DNA of 64,000 nt from Pirellulales bacterium (GTDB lineage Bacteria; Planctomycetota; Planctomycetia; Pirellulales; Lacipirellulaceae): NCBI GenBank assembly GCA_019636345.1, contig JAHBXQ010000006.1, positions 124,001 to 188,000 on the forward strand. The letters run 5' to 3'. Shown in pieces: positions 1 through 9,011 of this stretch. How positions within the stretch are numbered: the first letter of the stretch is position 1; the number at the start of each line of letters is the position of its first letter. Position numbers and translations under genes: made by a program. The notes under the pieces are model-generated. The model searched no databases, was not told the origin of the DNA, and worked only from the letters and a program-made list of their open reading frames with translations.

Positions 1-642
1 GAAGTGCCAGAAAGCGTTCAACTGAGCTGCCGAGTCGATCGCGCTGTCGTTGTTGGTGTCGTTGTCGAAGGCGAGCGCGCCGTACGACACGCCGTAGTTG
101 ACCGAGAAGTAAGTGTCGCCGACGTATCCGTCGAACGTCCCGATCTGCGGGCCGCCCCCGCGCATGAGCGCCGTTTGGGTGTTGGCGGCCGCATTGCCGA
201 CCGCCGCGGCGAACTGAGCGGGGTTGCCTGACACGCCGATCGCCGCGCCGGCCCCCGCCGGGCCGCCGACGCCGACCGTGACGCCGGGCAATGGGCGCCA
301 GCCGACGAATAGCTTCACCTCGTCGGCGTTCGTGCGGAGCGTTTCCCAAGTCGTCGCGACGCCGGTCGAGGGAATGTTGAATCCGACGCTGGCGTCGAAC
401 GTGGCCGTCGTCGCGCCGGAATTGCCGACAAAAACGTCGGTCGTCAACGGCGTCAGCGAGGTGGTGACCGCGGCGCTCAAATCGGCGGCGGCCGCTTCCA
501 GGGCGTAGCGGGCCGTCAGGTTCGTGCTGAAGTACGAATCGTATGTGTAGTCGACCGTGATCGTCAGCGCACGGGCCGGCGTCGGCATCGCGCCGCAGGT
601 TGCCGTCAAGATCACCAGCCCAAGCGTTGCCAGCCGCCGCAT
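1..642 (-). CDS. Secreted protein, possibly metalloprotease-like; C-terminus beyond the window
   Basis: A minus-strand frame is open from an ATG at 640-642 to the first base of the window, giving the first 214 residues of a longer protein. A GGGAG ribosome-binding site lies about 9 bases upstream of the start. Residues 1-25 form a signal peptide ending in ARA-LT. The body is rich in Ala, Thr, Gly, Asp and Asn with alternating beta-like segments, and the last visible part is Asp/Asn-rich followed by NAFWHF. This layout resembles planctomycete PEP-CTERM metalloproteases, in which a HExxH zinc site comes later, but no HExxH is visible in the part seen here. The family is therefore inferred; the reading frame and signal peptide are seen directly. 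Confidence 0.6.
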   Translation of the reverse strand, partial: MRRLATLGLVILTATCGAMPTPARALTITVDYTYDSYFSTNLTARYALEAAAADLSAAVTTSLTPLTTDVFVGNSGATTATFDASVGFNIPSTGVATTWETLRTNADEVKLFVGWRPLPGVTVGVGGPAGAGAAIGVSGNPAQFAAAVGNAAANTQTALMRGGGPQIGTFDGYVGDTYFSVNYGVSYGALAFDNDTNNDSAIDSAAQLNAFWHF

Positions 643-859
643 TGCTTCGTGCTCCCACCCGAGAAGCGACAGCAGGACCGCAGATTCGGTCGTGCCTCGC
701 CAGACCTCCAGGGTATCATTGCTCCGGACAATTGCGAAACGTCCAGACAAAAAACCGCGGACTCCCTGGCGGCAAATCCACGGATCGAGGCCGGAGAAAC
801 GGAAGAACTTGCGGGATGCGGCCTCCGCCGTCCCTCGCAGTGCGGGGTTCGGTCGCGCC

Positions 860-1438
860 CTACTGCGCCGCGCAGGAGGCGGCGCCGGCCGATTCCAGGG
901 CCAGCAGGCGGCGCTTCATGGCGGTCCCCTGCGGGGCGGAAAATCCCCCGAGCCCGCCGCTCGCGGCGACGACGCGGTGGCATGGAACGACAAGCGGCAC
1001 GCGATTCGACGCCATGACCTGCCCCACGGCTCGCGCGGCGCCGGGGCTCCCGGCGGCGGCCGCCACTTGGCCGTAGGTTCGCGTCTGACCGTAAGGGATG
1101 GCCCGACAGGCCGCGACGACGCGCCGCTGGAACCCGGTCATCGGCGCCAGACCGAGCGGCAGATCGTCCAACGGGACCTGGACGCCCGATGCGTACCGGA
1201 CGAGGCGACCGACGATCTTCGCCGGGTCGGCGTCGTCGGCCCCGTGATGACTGACGCCGCGCGCGAACGTGATTTCCTCGGCGCATCGCCGCACGCAGCG
1301 CTCAGCCGCCGCGGCTGTGGCTTCGCCGAAACTCACCCCGCAGAGTCGCCCGTTGCGCACAGCGACGGCAATGTAACCCAACTCGCTGGGCGCGGAGACG
1401 ATCTCGATTGCCTGATTCGCGGAGGTGTTCGTCGCCAT
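860..1438 (-). CDS. ogt: Methylated-DNA--protein-cysteine methyltransferase
   Basis: This is a 192-residue O6-alkylguanine-DNA alkyltransferase, a suicide DNA-repair protein that moves the alkyl group from O6-alkylguanine to its own cysteine. The motif VPCHRVV at residues 151-157 holds the acceptor Cys153. The helix-turn-helix region with the family's IPYGQTRTYGQVA stretch is at about 114-126. An N-terminal domain of roughly 90 residues precedes it, giving the usual length for Ogt. I chose the ATG at 1438 because residues upstream of it in the longer frame are low-complexity and a GGAG sits about 10 bases before it. It is divergent from the gene at 1641. Confidence 0.93.
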   Translation of the reverse strand: MATNTSANQAIEIVSAPSELGYIAVAVRNGRLCGVSFGEATAAAAERCVRRCAEEITFARGVSHHGADDADPAKIVGRLVRYASGVQVPLDDLPLGLAPMTGFQRRVVAACRAIPYGQTRTYGQVAAAAGSPGAARAVGQVMASNRVPLVVPCHRVVAASGGLGGFSAPQGTAMKRRLLALESAGAASCAAQ

Positions 1439-1551
1439 CGTCCCGTTGCTCCGACTGTTGGAGATGTTGGATTGGGGTCGAGCGCCGCTAGGTAATGTAC
1501 CACTTCGGTTGCGCGGCGACGAGCGTATTCGACCCTGGGGATTCGTCCCTT

Positions 1552-1581
1552 TTGACACGCTTTTCCCCGGGGCCCTATACT
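1552..1581 (+). promoter_or_regulatory. Sigma-70-type promoter for the 1641 gene
   Basis: A perfect -35 box TTGACA (1552-1557) is followed after 18 bases by TATACT (1576-1581), a 5/6 match to the -10 consensus. Transcription would begin near 1588, about 50 bases before the ATG at 1641. It is the best housekeeping promoter match seen in the window. Confidence 0.7.
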
Positions 1582-1640
1582 TCCTGCTGGGGCCGCCGCC
1601 GGCGTCCCCCGTGACAACTCCGCGTGAGGGCGCCGCCGCG

Positions 1641-2384
1641 ATGAATCCCTACAGCTCGCATGCTGACGATCACTATCTCAACATGAATCTCAGCACCGAG
1701 ATGGAACTCCCCGGCAGTCGCGAGACGGTGCTCCACTATTTCGAGCAGATTCAGAAGAAGTACCCGCAAATGCGGAACTTCTACTCTCGTGACAAGAACG
1801 ACTTCATCCTCGAGGAGGACAAAGATCGGGGCGATTACCGCTGGTGCTCGATCGAGCCGCGACGGATTTGCTCGGGGCAGGTCAATCCGCCTCGGATCGA
1901 AGACGCCGTCGAGCAGCACCGGCTGGCGCTCGAACTGGCGCCGTACGCGCTCTCGGTCAGCCCGCTCGACTGCGAAGCGCTCGACCTCTTGATGGGGTTC
2001 GACTTCACCTATCGCGGCAATCACAACAGCCTGATCACCGAGGCCCTGGGGGTATGCCCGGCGTTCGAGCGGCTGGCGTCGACCCCGGGCGCTACGGTGA
2101 TCAATCACGAACCGTCGTTTACGTTCGCCCTTGACGACGAATGCCGCGTGCAGTGCCGCGTGAGCATGGAAGCCCGCACGAACGCCTACCAGATCCGCAC
2201 GGGGGAGTTCCAGGAAGAACAGCTCAGCGTCTACGTCACCGCCCGGCAGTACGGCAGCCTTGCCGCCGATCAGACGTTTCTGAGCACGCTCGACCGCCTG
2301 TGGAAAGTCTGCCGGGACGTGGTCGACAACTACGTCGTTGAAGCCGTGCTGGAGCCGCTGGCGCGGACGATTTCGATGGATTGA
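1641..2384 (+). CDS. Conserved hypothetical protein, 247 aa
   Basis: I do not recognise a named family. The ATG at 1641 fits the promoter at 1552-1581; the longer frame upstream would run through that promoter. The protein has no signal peptide or membrane segment and looks cytoplasmic. It is acidic, with a Tyr/Arg-rich N-terminal third (QKKYPQMRNFY, DRGDYRWCSIEPRR) and a central hydrophobic stretch around YALSVSPLDCEALDLLMGFD (about residues 100-119). The later part (VINHEPSFTFALDDE; RTNAYQIRTGEF) could form a beta-rich domain. The coding signal is strong, and it is convergent with the receiver protein at 2501. Function unknown. Confidence 0.8.
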   Translation: MNPYSSHADDHYLNMNLSTEMELPGSRETVLHYFEQIQKKYPQMRNFYSRDKNDFILEEDKDRGDYRWCSIEPRRICSGQVNPPRIEDAVEQHRLALELAPYALSVSPLDCEALDLLMGFDFTYRGNHNSLITEALGVCPAFERLASTPGATVINHEPSFTFALDDECRVQCRVSMEARTNAYQIRTGEFQEEQLSVYVTARQYGSLAADQTFLSTLDRLWKVCRDVVDNYVVEAVLEPLARTISMD

Positions 2385-2500
2385 GGTTCGAGGCGGCGTG
2401 TCCTCGTCGTCACGGGTTGATTCTCAATCGCCGCAAGACGAACGAGAAATCGGCTGGTAGCCCGCCGATGTCGCCTCATGCCTGCCGGCCTCAAGCCTCG

Positions 2501-2893
2501 TCACTCTCCCAACAGCCGCTTCACGCTCTGGATCAGCCGGTCCATCGGGAAGGGTTTGCGGACGTAATCGTCGACGCCCAGCATTTCGGCGTACGCCTTG
2601 TGGCGGTTCCCCTCGTTGGCGGTGATCATGATGATCCGCTGCTTCTTCTCGCCCAGCCGCTTGAGACGTTCGAGGACCAAGAAGCCGCTTCGCTTCGGCA
2701 TCATCATGTCGAGGATCACGAGGTCCGGCGACTCGCGCTCGATCAGGGCCAAGCCCTGGTTGCCGTCGCGGGCGATGAGCACCTCGAACTTTTCCGCTTC
2801 GAGCGCCAGCCGTAACGATTCGATGATCTCGGCGTCGTCGTCGACCAGCAGTATCCGTTTCGCCGCAACGGCGGCGGCAGCTTTCTTAGCCAT
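2501..2893 (-). CDS. Single-domain response regulator (receiver only)
   Basis: This is a 130-residue CheY-like receiver with no output domain. It has the acidic cluster Asp18-Asp20 (LVDDDAE), the phosphate acceptor Asp62 (VILDMMMPKRSG), the switch Thr in MITAN and the conserved Lys in VRKPF near residue 113. A short Ala/Lys-rich leader (MAKKAAAAVAAK) precedes the domain. The start at 2893 sits directly before that leader; the frame upstream is not receiver-like. No histidine kinase lies nearby, so the partner is elsewhere. It may act through protein contacts or as a phosphorelay intermediate. Confidence 0.9.
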   Translation of the reverse strand: MAKKAAAAVAAKRILLVDDDAEIIESLRLALEAEKFEVLIARDGNQGLALIERESPDLVILDMMMPKRSGFLVLERLKRLGEKKQRIIMITANEGNRHKAYAEMLGVDDYVRKPFPMDRLIQSVKRLLGE

Positions 2894-2987
2894 GGCGAGG
2901 TAGTGCGTCCTGAGTGTCGCGGCGCAGGCGCCGCACGACGGCCCGCGAAGCCGAGCCGGCTCCGGGGCGGCAATTCCGAAGCTGTCC

Positions 2988-3015
2988 ACGATACAGGGGG
3001 GGCGGTTTTTTGCAA
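2988..3015 (-). promoter_or_regulatory. Possible promoter of the receiver gene
   Basis: On the minus strand TTGCAA (3015-3010) and TATCGT (2993-2988) are 16 bases apart, each a 4/6 match to the sigma-70 consensus. The leader to the ATG at 2893 would be about 90 bases. The spacer contains a run of seven C. Confidence 0.3.
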
Positions 3016-3158
3016 GATGCGCATCGGGAACCCACGAGAACTGCAAATTCAGAACGGATCGCGGGGGGCCGACAGCGGTACTCTCGGCCGGGGGACAAGG
3101 AAACTTCGTCGCGGGCGGACCTGCTCTTGTTCTATCCTCCAACTTGGCCGGAGGGATC

Positions 3159-3293
3159 ATGACCTCAGCCCGAAGTCTCCGATTCCTTCCGTTTTCGGCG
3201 TGTCTGCTGTTGCTCCTGCCGGCCGCTCTCGGGCCCGGAAGTCACGCTTCAGGCGTGCCTGGCGGCACTGCGGACGCGACGATCGCAAGTTGA
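3159..3293 (+). CDS. Small possible secreted peptide, 44 aa
   Basis: An ATG at 3159 is preceded by a GGAGG ribosome-binding site about 4 bases away. The frame encodes a basic start, then a strongly hydrophobic core (FSACLLLLLPAALG, residues 12-25) and a short Ser/Gly/Ala tail, ending at TGA 3291-3293. It reads as a signal peptide or lipoprotein-like leader with almost no mature part. It could be a real small peptide, the decayed start of a lost exported protein, or chance. Apart from it and the weak promoter at 2988-3015, I see nothing else in 2894-3381. Confidence 0.3.
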   Translation: MTSARSLRFLPFSACLLLLLPAALGPGSHASGVPGGTADATIAS

Positions 3294-3381
3294 GGAGAGC
3301 GTATTTGACGGATACACTGGTCGGAAGCGGTTTCCGGATGATCCATGCGGATAGCCCGGCCTCTTCTTGGAGTAGCTGCTC

Positions 3382-4572
3382 ATGATTTTGACTCCGCACC
3401 GGCTTCTAAAGTGCGCTGCCCAGCCCGTCGCTCGCTGTGCTGCCTCTCTCGCGCCGCTGATTCTCGCGGCCGCCATGCCAAGTTCAGTCGACGCCGCCCT
3501 GCTCAGCGGCAAGTTCTTTTACAGCCTTGGCGTCTCCCCCGACGCAAACCACGGCACCGCGATTGACGTCTCGGCCGACGGCAATACGGTCGTCGGCGGC
3601 GAGGGACAATGGGGATTCCGGTGGACGCCCATGGACGGGTTCCAGCGGATCAGCAATTCCGTCGGAGCGGCCCGCGCCGTGTCCGCCGACGGTACGGTCA
3701 TCGTCGGCGTCGTGTCCGGCAGCTCTCCGGACTATCGATGGATTCTCGGCGTCGGGTTTCAAGCTGTCCCTTTCGGCCCGCAAGGCTTTCCCCCCGAACG
3801 TCTCTCTGCCGTTTCGGCCGACGGGCAGACGGTGCTCGGCTACGGTTACCACCCCTTTATGGGCAACGAGATTTTCACCTGGACCGTGGGCCAGCCCCAA
3901 CTCCAATTGATCCCTCGCGTCGAGGGAACGCTGGGCGGTTTCGCCTATGAACTCTCCGATGACGCCAGCGTCATTGTCGGCACGCAAGTCGCGCAACTGA
4001 CTCCGCGCGTTCATCGGGCCGCCCGCTGGGTCAACGGAGTCGGCGAACTGATCAGCCAGGCGCCGAACGCTATAGCCAGCGAAGGCTACGCCCTTTCCGC
4101 AGACGGAAACGTCATGGGAGGGCAGGTGTCGTTTCCTGGCAGCTCCGACGCTTACATTTGGACCCAGGCGCATGGAATGCAGCTTATCGGCGCGGCCGAT
4201 ATCGGCCTGACGCAGAGCCGCGTCACCGACCTCTCCGCCGACGGCGGTGTCGCAGTCGGCGCAGGCCTGCTCAATGGAAAGCTTCTCGGGTTCGTGTGGA
4301 CGGAGGCGCGAGGCGTCGTGCTGGCCGACGATCTGTTGACCGCGTACGGCATCGACCTAGGAGGCTACACCATCAATGGCATCAGCGGGGTGAGCAACGA
4401 CGGTCGCACGTTCGTCGGTGTCGCAACCAGCCCATCGGGCCGGGGTGAACCATTCATCGCCCGCATTCCCGAACCCAGCGCGACGACTCTCGCCTTCATG
4501 TGCGTCGCAGTCCAGCGCCGTTGGCGACGTCGACTCCGCCCGCGTTCTTCCTTTTCGCCGATCCGTCGATAG
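3382..4572 (+). CDS. PEP-CTERM exported protein with HAF-type repeats
   Basis: This 396-residue exported protein has an N-terminal signal peptide (about residues 1-38). The body holds about seven repeats of the form (V/A/L)SADG-x-x-VVG, for example DVSADGNTVVGG, AVSADGTVIVG, AVSADGQTVLG, ALSADGNVMGG, DLSADGGVAVG and GVSNDGRTFVG. These match the extracellular HAF repeat, where each unit is probably one blade of a beta-propeller. Near the C-terminus, IPEPSATTLAFM followed by an Arg-rich stretch resembles a PEP-CTERM sorting signal, though the hydrophobic part is short and about 20 residues follow it. Such proteins are processed by exosortase and carried to the surface. The ligand is unknown. 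Confidence 0.85.
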   Translation: MILTPHRLLKCAAQPVARCAASLAPLILAAAMPSSVDAALLSGKFFYSLGVSPDANHGTAIDVSADGNTVVGGEGQWGFRWTPMDGFQRISNSVGAARAVSADGTVIVGVVSGSSPDYRWILGVGFQAVPFGPQGFPPERLSAVSADGQTVLGYGYHPFMGNEIFTWTVGQPQLQLIPRVEGTLGGFAYELSDDASVIVGTQVAQLTPRVHRAARWVNGVGELISQAPNAIASEGYALSADGNVMGGQVSFPGSSDAYIWTQAHGMQLIGAADIGLTQSRVTDLSADGGVAVGAGLLNGKLLGFVWTEARGVVLADDLLTAYGIDLGGYTINGISGVSNDGRTFVGVATSPSGRGEPFIARIPEPSATTLAFMCVAVQRRWRRRLRPRSSFSPIRR

Positions 4573-4805
4573 CCCTTCCTTGCGGTTGCGAGCTTGCAAT
4601 TCCCGCAGGATCGCAGTTCTGACGACTGTTCGGGCTAGGCGACGGGCGGCCGAGCAAGGATTCAGCTGCGATTCCAGTCTCGCGAAGACCCAGGCTGGGT
4701 TGATCTTCCAGCGGGCCGCTGTGTTTTCCTTCACTCGCTGAGCTCGCTCCGCAAAGCACTGCAGGATTGACAAGCCCCGCCTTCTTGCACGATGCGAAGA
4801 CAGGC

Positions 4806-5948
4806 CTACTTCTCGACCCCGAACTCGTAGATCTGGACGTGGCGATAGGTCTCGCCCGGGCGGAGGACGACGCTCGGCCAGCCTTCCAGCCCCTCCTTGT
4901 TCGGCGAGTCGGGGTAGTGCTGCGTCTCGAGGCACAGCCCGCTGCGGTGGGCGTAGGTCTGGCCGTCCTTGCCGGTTTGGCCCTTGAGGAAGTTGCCGCC
5001 GTAGAACTGCACGCCGGGTTGGTCGGTCCTTACGGTCAGCGTGCGTCCCGAAGCGGGGTCGCGCAGGACTGCGGCGACGACCAACTCGCCGTCGGCGACC
5101 CCGTCGCGGTTGAGGACGAAGTTATGGTCGTACCCGGCCCCTTCGCCGGAGCCGAGCTCGTCGACGCGGGCGCCGATCCTCGATGGCTTGCGGAAATCGA
5201 GCGGCGTCCCTTCGACCGGCGCCAACTCGCCCGTGGTGATCAGCGTGTCGTCGACCGGCGTGTAGCGATCGGCGTTGATCATGATCTCGTGATCGTTGAT
5301 TGTCGGCGAACCCGCGCCCGAGAGATTGAAGTAGGCGTGATTGGTCAGGTTGAGCACAGTCGGCTTGTCGGTCGTCGCCTCGTAGTCGATCCGCAGGACG
5401 TTGTCGTCGTCGAGCGTGTAGGTGACGGCGATCGTCAGTTCGCCCGGGTAGCCCTCCTCGCCGTCGGGGCTCGTGTACCACAACTTCACGCCGCGAGAAT
5501 GTTCGCTTTCAAACCGCTTCGCCTTCCAGACGACCTTCGAGAGGGCCCGCTCGCCGCCGCCGTGCAGGTGGTTGGGATCGTTGTTCGTGGCCAGTTGATA
5601 TTCCTGGCCGTCGAGGGCGAACTTTCCCTTGGCGATGCGATTGCCGTATCGGCCCACCACGCAGCCGAAATACTGATTGTTCTCGCCCAGGTAGTCGGCG
5701 ACGTTGTCGAACCCGAACACGACGTCGGCCATGTCGCCGTTCTTGTCGGGAACCGACGCCTTGCGCAGCGTGGCGCCGAGGGTGAGGATCTCGAAGTCGG
5801 CGCCGTTGTTGCTGTGAAGCGTGTAGACCTTCACAAGTTCTCCGTCGGGGGTCTCGCCGAACTTGTAGGCATGGACGTGGCCGTCCGCGGGCTGAGCGAA
5901 GGACCAAGCTGCCGCGACGACCAGAGCGAGCGAAGAGAAGCGGAACAT
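4806..5948 (-). CDS. galM: Aldose 1-epimerase (galactose mutarotase), exported
   Basis: This 380-residue GalM-family enzyme interconverts alpha and beta anomers of aldohexoses. It has GNRIAKGKF and NNDPNHLHGG (substrate-binding His), TNHAYFNLSG with the catalytic His, DHNFVLN, and LCLETQHYPDSPN containing the catalytic Glu, all in family order. The start at 5948 gives a signal peptide (MFRFSSLALVVAAAWSFAQPADG), so the enzyme is probably periplasmic, which suits processing of imported or hydrolysed sugars. The longer upstream frame lacks this property. It stands alone, convergent with the PEP-CTERM gene. Confidence 0.92.
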   Translation of the reverse strand: MFRFSSLALVVAAAWSFAQPADGHVHAYKFGETPDGELVKVYTLHSNNGADFEILTLGATLRKASVPDKNGDMADVVFGFDNVADYLGENNQYFGCVVGRYGNRIAKGKFALDGQEYQLATNNDPNHLHGGGERALSKVVWKAKRFESEHSRGVKLWYTSPDGEEGYPGELTIAVTYTLDDDNVLRIDYEATTDKPTVLNLTNHAYFNLSGAGSPTINDHEIMINADRYTPVDDTLITTGELAPVEGTPLDFRKPSRIGARVDELGSGEGAGYDHNFVLNRDGVADGELVVAAVLRDPASGRTLTVRTDQPGVQFYGGNFLKGQTGKDGQTYAHRSGLCLETQHYPDSPNKEGLEGWPSVVLRPGETYRHVQIYEFGVEK

Positions 5949-6266
5949 CGGCCAATGACTCCCAGGTCGGTTGTTCGAAAGGGCGCCGTTGCGACGGCGC
6001 TGGAGACGATTAAGAAAGGATATCCGATCACCTTCGGAATATCGACAGGCTGTTTGCCGGCTGTGGAACGGCCTGCGCCGTGCACCAAAGCTCGCGAATA
6101 CGATTTGAGCAAGAGAATCGCAATGTCCGATCCGACTCGCATGGTTCCCTATCGGATCCGCCAAGGGGAACAACGATCGGGAGTGCAGATGGATTCAGAT
6201 TGACGCGGACGGCAGGGAGAGTGGCTTCTTCCGGGGCTCCCGGGGGCGACTATATCGGAGCGCAGG
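5949..6266. other. 318-base gap with a short GC hairpin
   Basis: No gene is recognisable between the mutarotase start and the isochorismatase-family stop, both on the minus strand. A perfect 7-bp inverted repeat GCGCCGT/ACGGCGC with a 4-base loop lies at 5983-6000, so it would be in the mutarotase leader RNA. No clear promoter boxes were found. Confidence 0.5.
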
Positions 6267-6878
6267 CTACTTCATCGTCTCTTTCGCCAAGGAGCTGACC
6301 TGTTTGAACTCGGGGGTTCCGGCCCGCTCGCACCATTCGAACAGGATTGACTCGGTCGTCGTCAGCGTGGCGCCGCTTGCTTCCATGCGGCGCAAGCCGG
6401 TTGCGTGATCGAGGTCGAATCGGGCGCCGACCGCGTCGACGGCGACCAGCACGCGGTAGCCCGCGGCCAGCAGGTCGAGCGCTGTTTGTTGGACGCAAAC
6501 ATGCGTTTCGATGCCGCACAGGACGACGCGGTCGATTCCCGCGCCGGGGAGCGGGGCCCACAACTCGCCGCATGCGGCCGCACTGAACGCCAGCTTTTCG
6601 ACCGCGGGGTTCGGCAACCGCTCGGCCAACAGCGGAGCCGTCGTCCCCAGCTTCTGCGGGTATTGTTCCGTCGCAGCAATGCGCACCCCGAGGACCGCCG
6701 CCCCGTCGAGGAGTCGTCGAGCGTTCCACACGATCTCGCGCGCTCGCGGTTGGACAGCGAGAAGCCGCTCCTGAACGTCGACGACCAGCAAGAGCGACGC
6801 GGCGGGGGTCGCCAGTTCGGGACTGCGGGGCAGGCCGGAGGCCGCGCTGTCGGTCGGAGCGTTCATGGGCTTCAACAT
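6267..6878 (-). CDS. Isochorismatase-family cysteine hydrolase
   Basis: This is a cysteine hydrolase of the isochorismatase/nicotinamidase fold, about 200 residues. [12 protein letters not shown] carries the catalytic Asp, VEKLAFSA the Lys, and [15 protein letters not shown] the nucleophilic Cys, in the standard order with the cis-peptide region before the Cys. The substrate cannot be named: members cleave isochorismate, nicotinamide, N-carbamoylsarcosine or peroxyureidoacrylate, or have unknown roles. Two in-frame ATGs (6878 and 6866) precede the domain, and neither has a convincing ribosome-binding site. It is divergent from hslV. Confidence 0.85.
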   Translation of the reverse strand: MLKPMNAPTDSAASGLPRSPELATPAASLLLVVDVQERLLAVQPRAREIVWNARRLLDGAAVLGVRIAATEQYPQKLGTTAPLLAERLPNPAVEKLAFSAAACGELWAPLPGAGIDRVVLCGIETHVCVQQTALDLLAAGYRVLVAVDAVGARFDLDHATGLRRMEASGATLTTTESILFEWCERAGTPEFKQVSSLAKETMK

Positions 6879-6997
6879 ACCCTGGAATCTCGGCCCCTGC
6901 ACGCCCCACTGGCCACGTGGGGCGAAGTGGGAGACAATGCGCGATCGTCTCGCTTTGGTTCGCCCCTCATTGTCGCCCCTTCACGCCCCTTGCCGCC

Positions 6998-7531
6998 ATG
7001 AAGTTTCGCTCGACCACGATTTTGACCGTCCGTCGCGACGGACGCGTCGCCCTGGGAGGCGACGGTCAGGTGACCATGGGGCAGACCGTCGTGAAGAGCG
7101 ACGCGGTGAAGATCCGCAAGCTCGCTGAGGGGAACGTGCTGGTCGGTTTCGCGGGCGCTGCGGCCGACGCGTTCGCCCTCATGGAGCGCTTGGAAGCGAA
7201 GCTGAAAGACTATCCCCAGAACCTCCCCCGCGCGGCGACCGAACTGGCCAAGGAGTGGCGCATGGATCGAGCGTTGCGTCGGCTCGAGGCGCTGGTGGCG
7301 GTCGTCGACGCCAAGAACACGCTGCTGGTCTCCGGCACGGGGGACGTCATCCAGCCGAGCGACGGCATTCTCGGGATCGGCAGCGGAGGAAACTACGCCA
7401 TGGCCGCGGCCCGGGCACTTGTTCAGCACAGTAAGCTTTCCGCAGCCGAGATCGTTCGCGCTTCGCTGGACATCGCGGGCGACATCTGCGTCTACTCGAA
7501 TCGCAACGTGGCGATTGAAGAACTGATTTGA
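6998..7531 (+). CDS. hslV: ATP-dependent protease proteolytic subunit HslV
   Basis: This is the 177-residue peptidase subunit of the HslUV (ClpQY) protease, a bacterial proteasome relative that degrades misfolded and regulatory proteins in the cytoplasm. The N-terminal sequence [24 protein letters not shown] matches the family: Thr6 aligns with the mature catalytic N-terminal threonine, implying removal of MKFRS, a slightly longer propeptide than the single Met of E. coli. [17 protein letters not shown] and [14 protein letters not shown] are also conserved. hslU follows 46 bases downstream, as in most bacteria. Confidence 0.96.
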   Translation: MKFRSTTILTVRRDGRVALGGDGQVTMGQTVVKSDAVKIRKLAEGNVLVGFAGAAADAFALMERLEAKLKDYPQNLPRAATELAKEWRMDRALRRLEALVAVVDAKNTLLVSGTGDVIQPSDGILGIGSGGNYAMAAARALVQHSKLSAAEIVRASLDIAGDICVYSNRNVAIEELI

Positions 7532-7577
7532 CCTGTCTCGAACTTTGCACTCCGACACCGCTTGAAGAACAACTGCC

Positions 7578-8921
7578 GTGAAGAATCTGACCCCGCGGGA
7601 AATTGTCGCCGAGCTCGATCGGCACATTGTCGGCCAGAACGACGCCAAGCGAGCCGTGGCGATCGCCGTGCGCAATCGCTGGCGCCGGCGACAGCTCGAC
7701 GAGGAGCTGCGCAAGGAAGTTGCGCCGAAGAATATCCTGATGATCGGTCCCACCGGCGTCGGCAAGACCGAGATCGCCCGCCGACTTGCCAAGTTGACCG
7801 GGGCGCCGTTCATCAAGGTCGAGGCGACCAAATACACCGAAGTCGGCTACTACGGCCGCGACGTCGAGAGCATGATTCGCGAACTGGTTGAGAACGCGAT
7901 CGGGATCGTCCGCGAGCAGGAACTGTCTCAGGTCGAAGAGGAGGCGAAGAAGCGGGTCGAGGAACGCCTGGTCGACCTGCTCGCCCCGGCGCCGGCGTCG
8001 TTTGACGTCGGGGTCGACTCGCACGAGTCCCCTGATCGGTACGAGCGAACCCGCGAGAAAATGCGGGCCATGCTCGCGGCAGGCGAGTTGGAGCAGCGCA
8101 CGGTCGAGATCGCCGTCGAGCAGAAGACCCAAGCGATGATCCTGCCCGGCATGAACCCCGGGGGGGATCAGATGGACTTCGATTTCCAGGGGGTGCTCGA
8201 GAAGATCCTGCCCAAGAACGTCTCGCGCCGCGAGGCGACCGTCGCCGAGGCCCGTCGCGTGCTGTTCGACCAAGAGTGCGAGGCCCTGATCAATCAGGAG
8301 AAGGTGAACGGCAAGGCGGTCGAATTGGCCGAGAGCACGGGGATCATCTTCGTCGACGAAATCGACAAAGTGGTCGCCAGCGAAGGGGGCCGCGGCGCCG
8401 ACGTTTCGCGGCAGGGGGTGCAACGCGACCTGCTGCCGATCGTCGAAGGGACCACTGTGCAGACCCGGTACGGTTACGTGAAGACCGATCACGTGCTGTT
8501 CATCGCCGCGGGGGCGTTTCACTCGACCAAGCCGTCCGATCTGATGCCGGAGCTGCAGGGGCGGTTCCCCATTCGCGTCGAACTGGCGGACCTGACCAAA
8601 GACGATTTCGTCCGGATCCTCAGCGAGCCGCACAACTCGCTGACCCGACAATACGCGGCCCTCATGCAGACCGAGGGAGTTGAAACGGTCTTTGCCCCCG
8701 AGGCGATCGCGTCGCTGGCCGACTACGCATTCCAGGTGAATCAGACGACGCAGAACATCGGCGCCCGCCGACTCCACACGATCTTGGAGCGATTGCTGGA
8801 GGAGCTAAGCTTCGAAGCCGCCGACATGAAGACCGGCCGCGTCGAGGTGAACGCCGCGTACGTCAAGCAGCGGCTCGACAAGGTCGTGCAGGACGAGGAC
8901 CTCAGCCGGTATATCTTGTGA
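7578..8921 (+). CDS. hslU: HslU, ATPase/unfoldase subunit of HslUV
   Basis: This 447-residue AAA+ unfoldase forms hexameric rings that feed substrates to HslV. The Walker A motif GPTGVGKT is at residues 57-64 and Walker B is IIFVDEIDK near 257. The pore motif region GYYGRD follows the first beta strand, and an inserted I-domain spans about residues 110-240. The C-terminal tail DLSRYIL is the conserved segment that docks into HslV. The start is a GTG at 7578, giving MKNLTPREIV, which aligns with the family's start. It is probably co-transcribed with hslV. Confidence 0.97.
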   Translation: MKNLTPREIVAELDRHIVGQNDAKRAVAIAVRNRWRRRQLDEELRKEVAPKNILMIGPTGVGKTEIARRLAKLTGAPFIKVEATKYTEVGYYGRDVESMIRELVENAIGIVREQELSQVEEEAKKRVEERLVDLLAPAPASFDVGVDSHESPDRYERTREKMRAMLAAGELEQRTVEIAVEQKTQAMILPGMNPGGDQMDFDFQGVLEKILPKNVSRREATVAEARRVLFDQECEALINQEKVNGKAVELAESTGIIFVDEIDKVVASEGGRGADVSRQGVQRDLLPIVEGTTVQTRYGYVKTDHVLFIAAGAFHSTKPSDLMPELQGRFPIRVELADLTKDDFVRILSEPHNSLTRQYAALMQTEGVETVFAPEAIASLADYAFQVNQTTQNIGARRLHTILERLLEELSFEAADMKTGRVEVNAAYVKQRLDKVVQDEDLSRYIL

Positions 8922-8968
8922 GGGGGGGAGAGGTCGGAGGTCAGAGAGACGAGGGCAAGGCGTATCCC

Positions 8969-8983
8969 GCGGCGTGACGCCGC
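8969..8983. terminator. Short GC hairpin between convergent hslU and tsaE
   Basis: GCGGCG-TGA-CGCCGC is a perfect 6-bp inverted repeat with a 3-base loop in the 90-base gap between two converging genes. There is no T-run on either side, so it is at most a weak bidirectional terminator. Confidence 0.3.
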
Positions 8984-9011
8984 CGCTTCCATGAATTGCC
9001 GTCCTACCGTC

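Noticed and set aside
557-1495. A 312-codon plus-strand open frame over the ogt gene
   Set aside because: The minus strand carries the PCHRV alkyltransferase motif; the plus frame has no recognisable domain.
4767-6203. A 478-codon plus-strand open frame over the mutarotase gene
   Set aside because: Antisense to GalM, which has all catalytic motifs.
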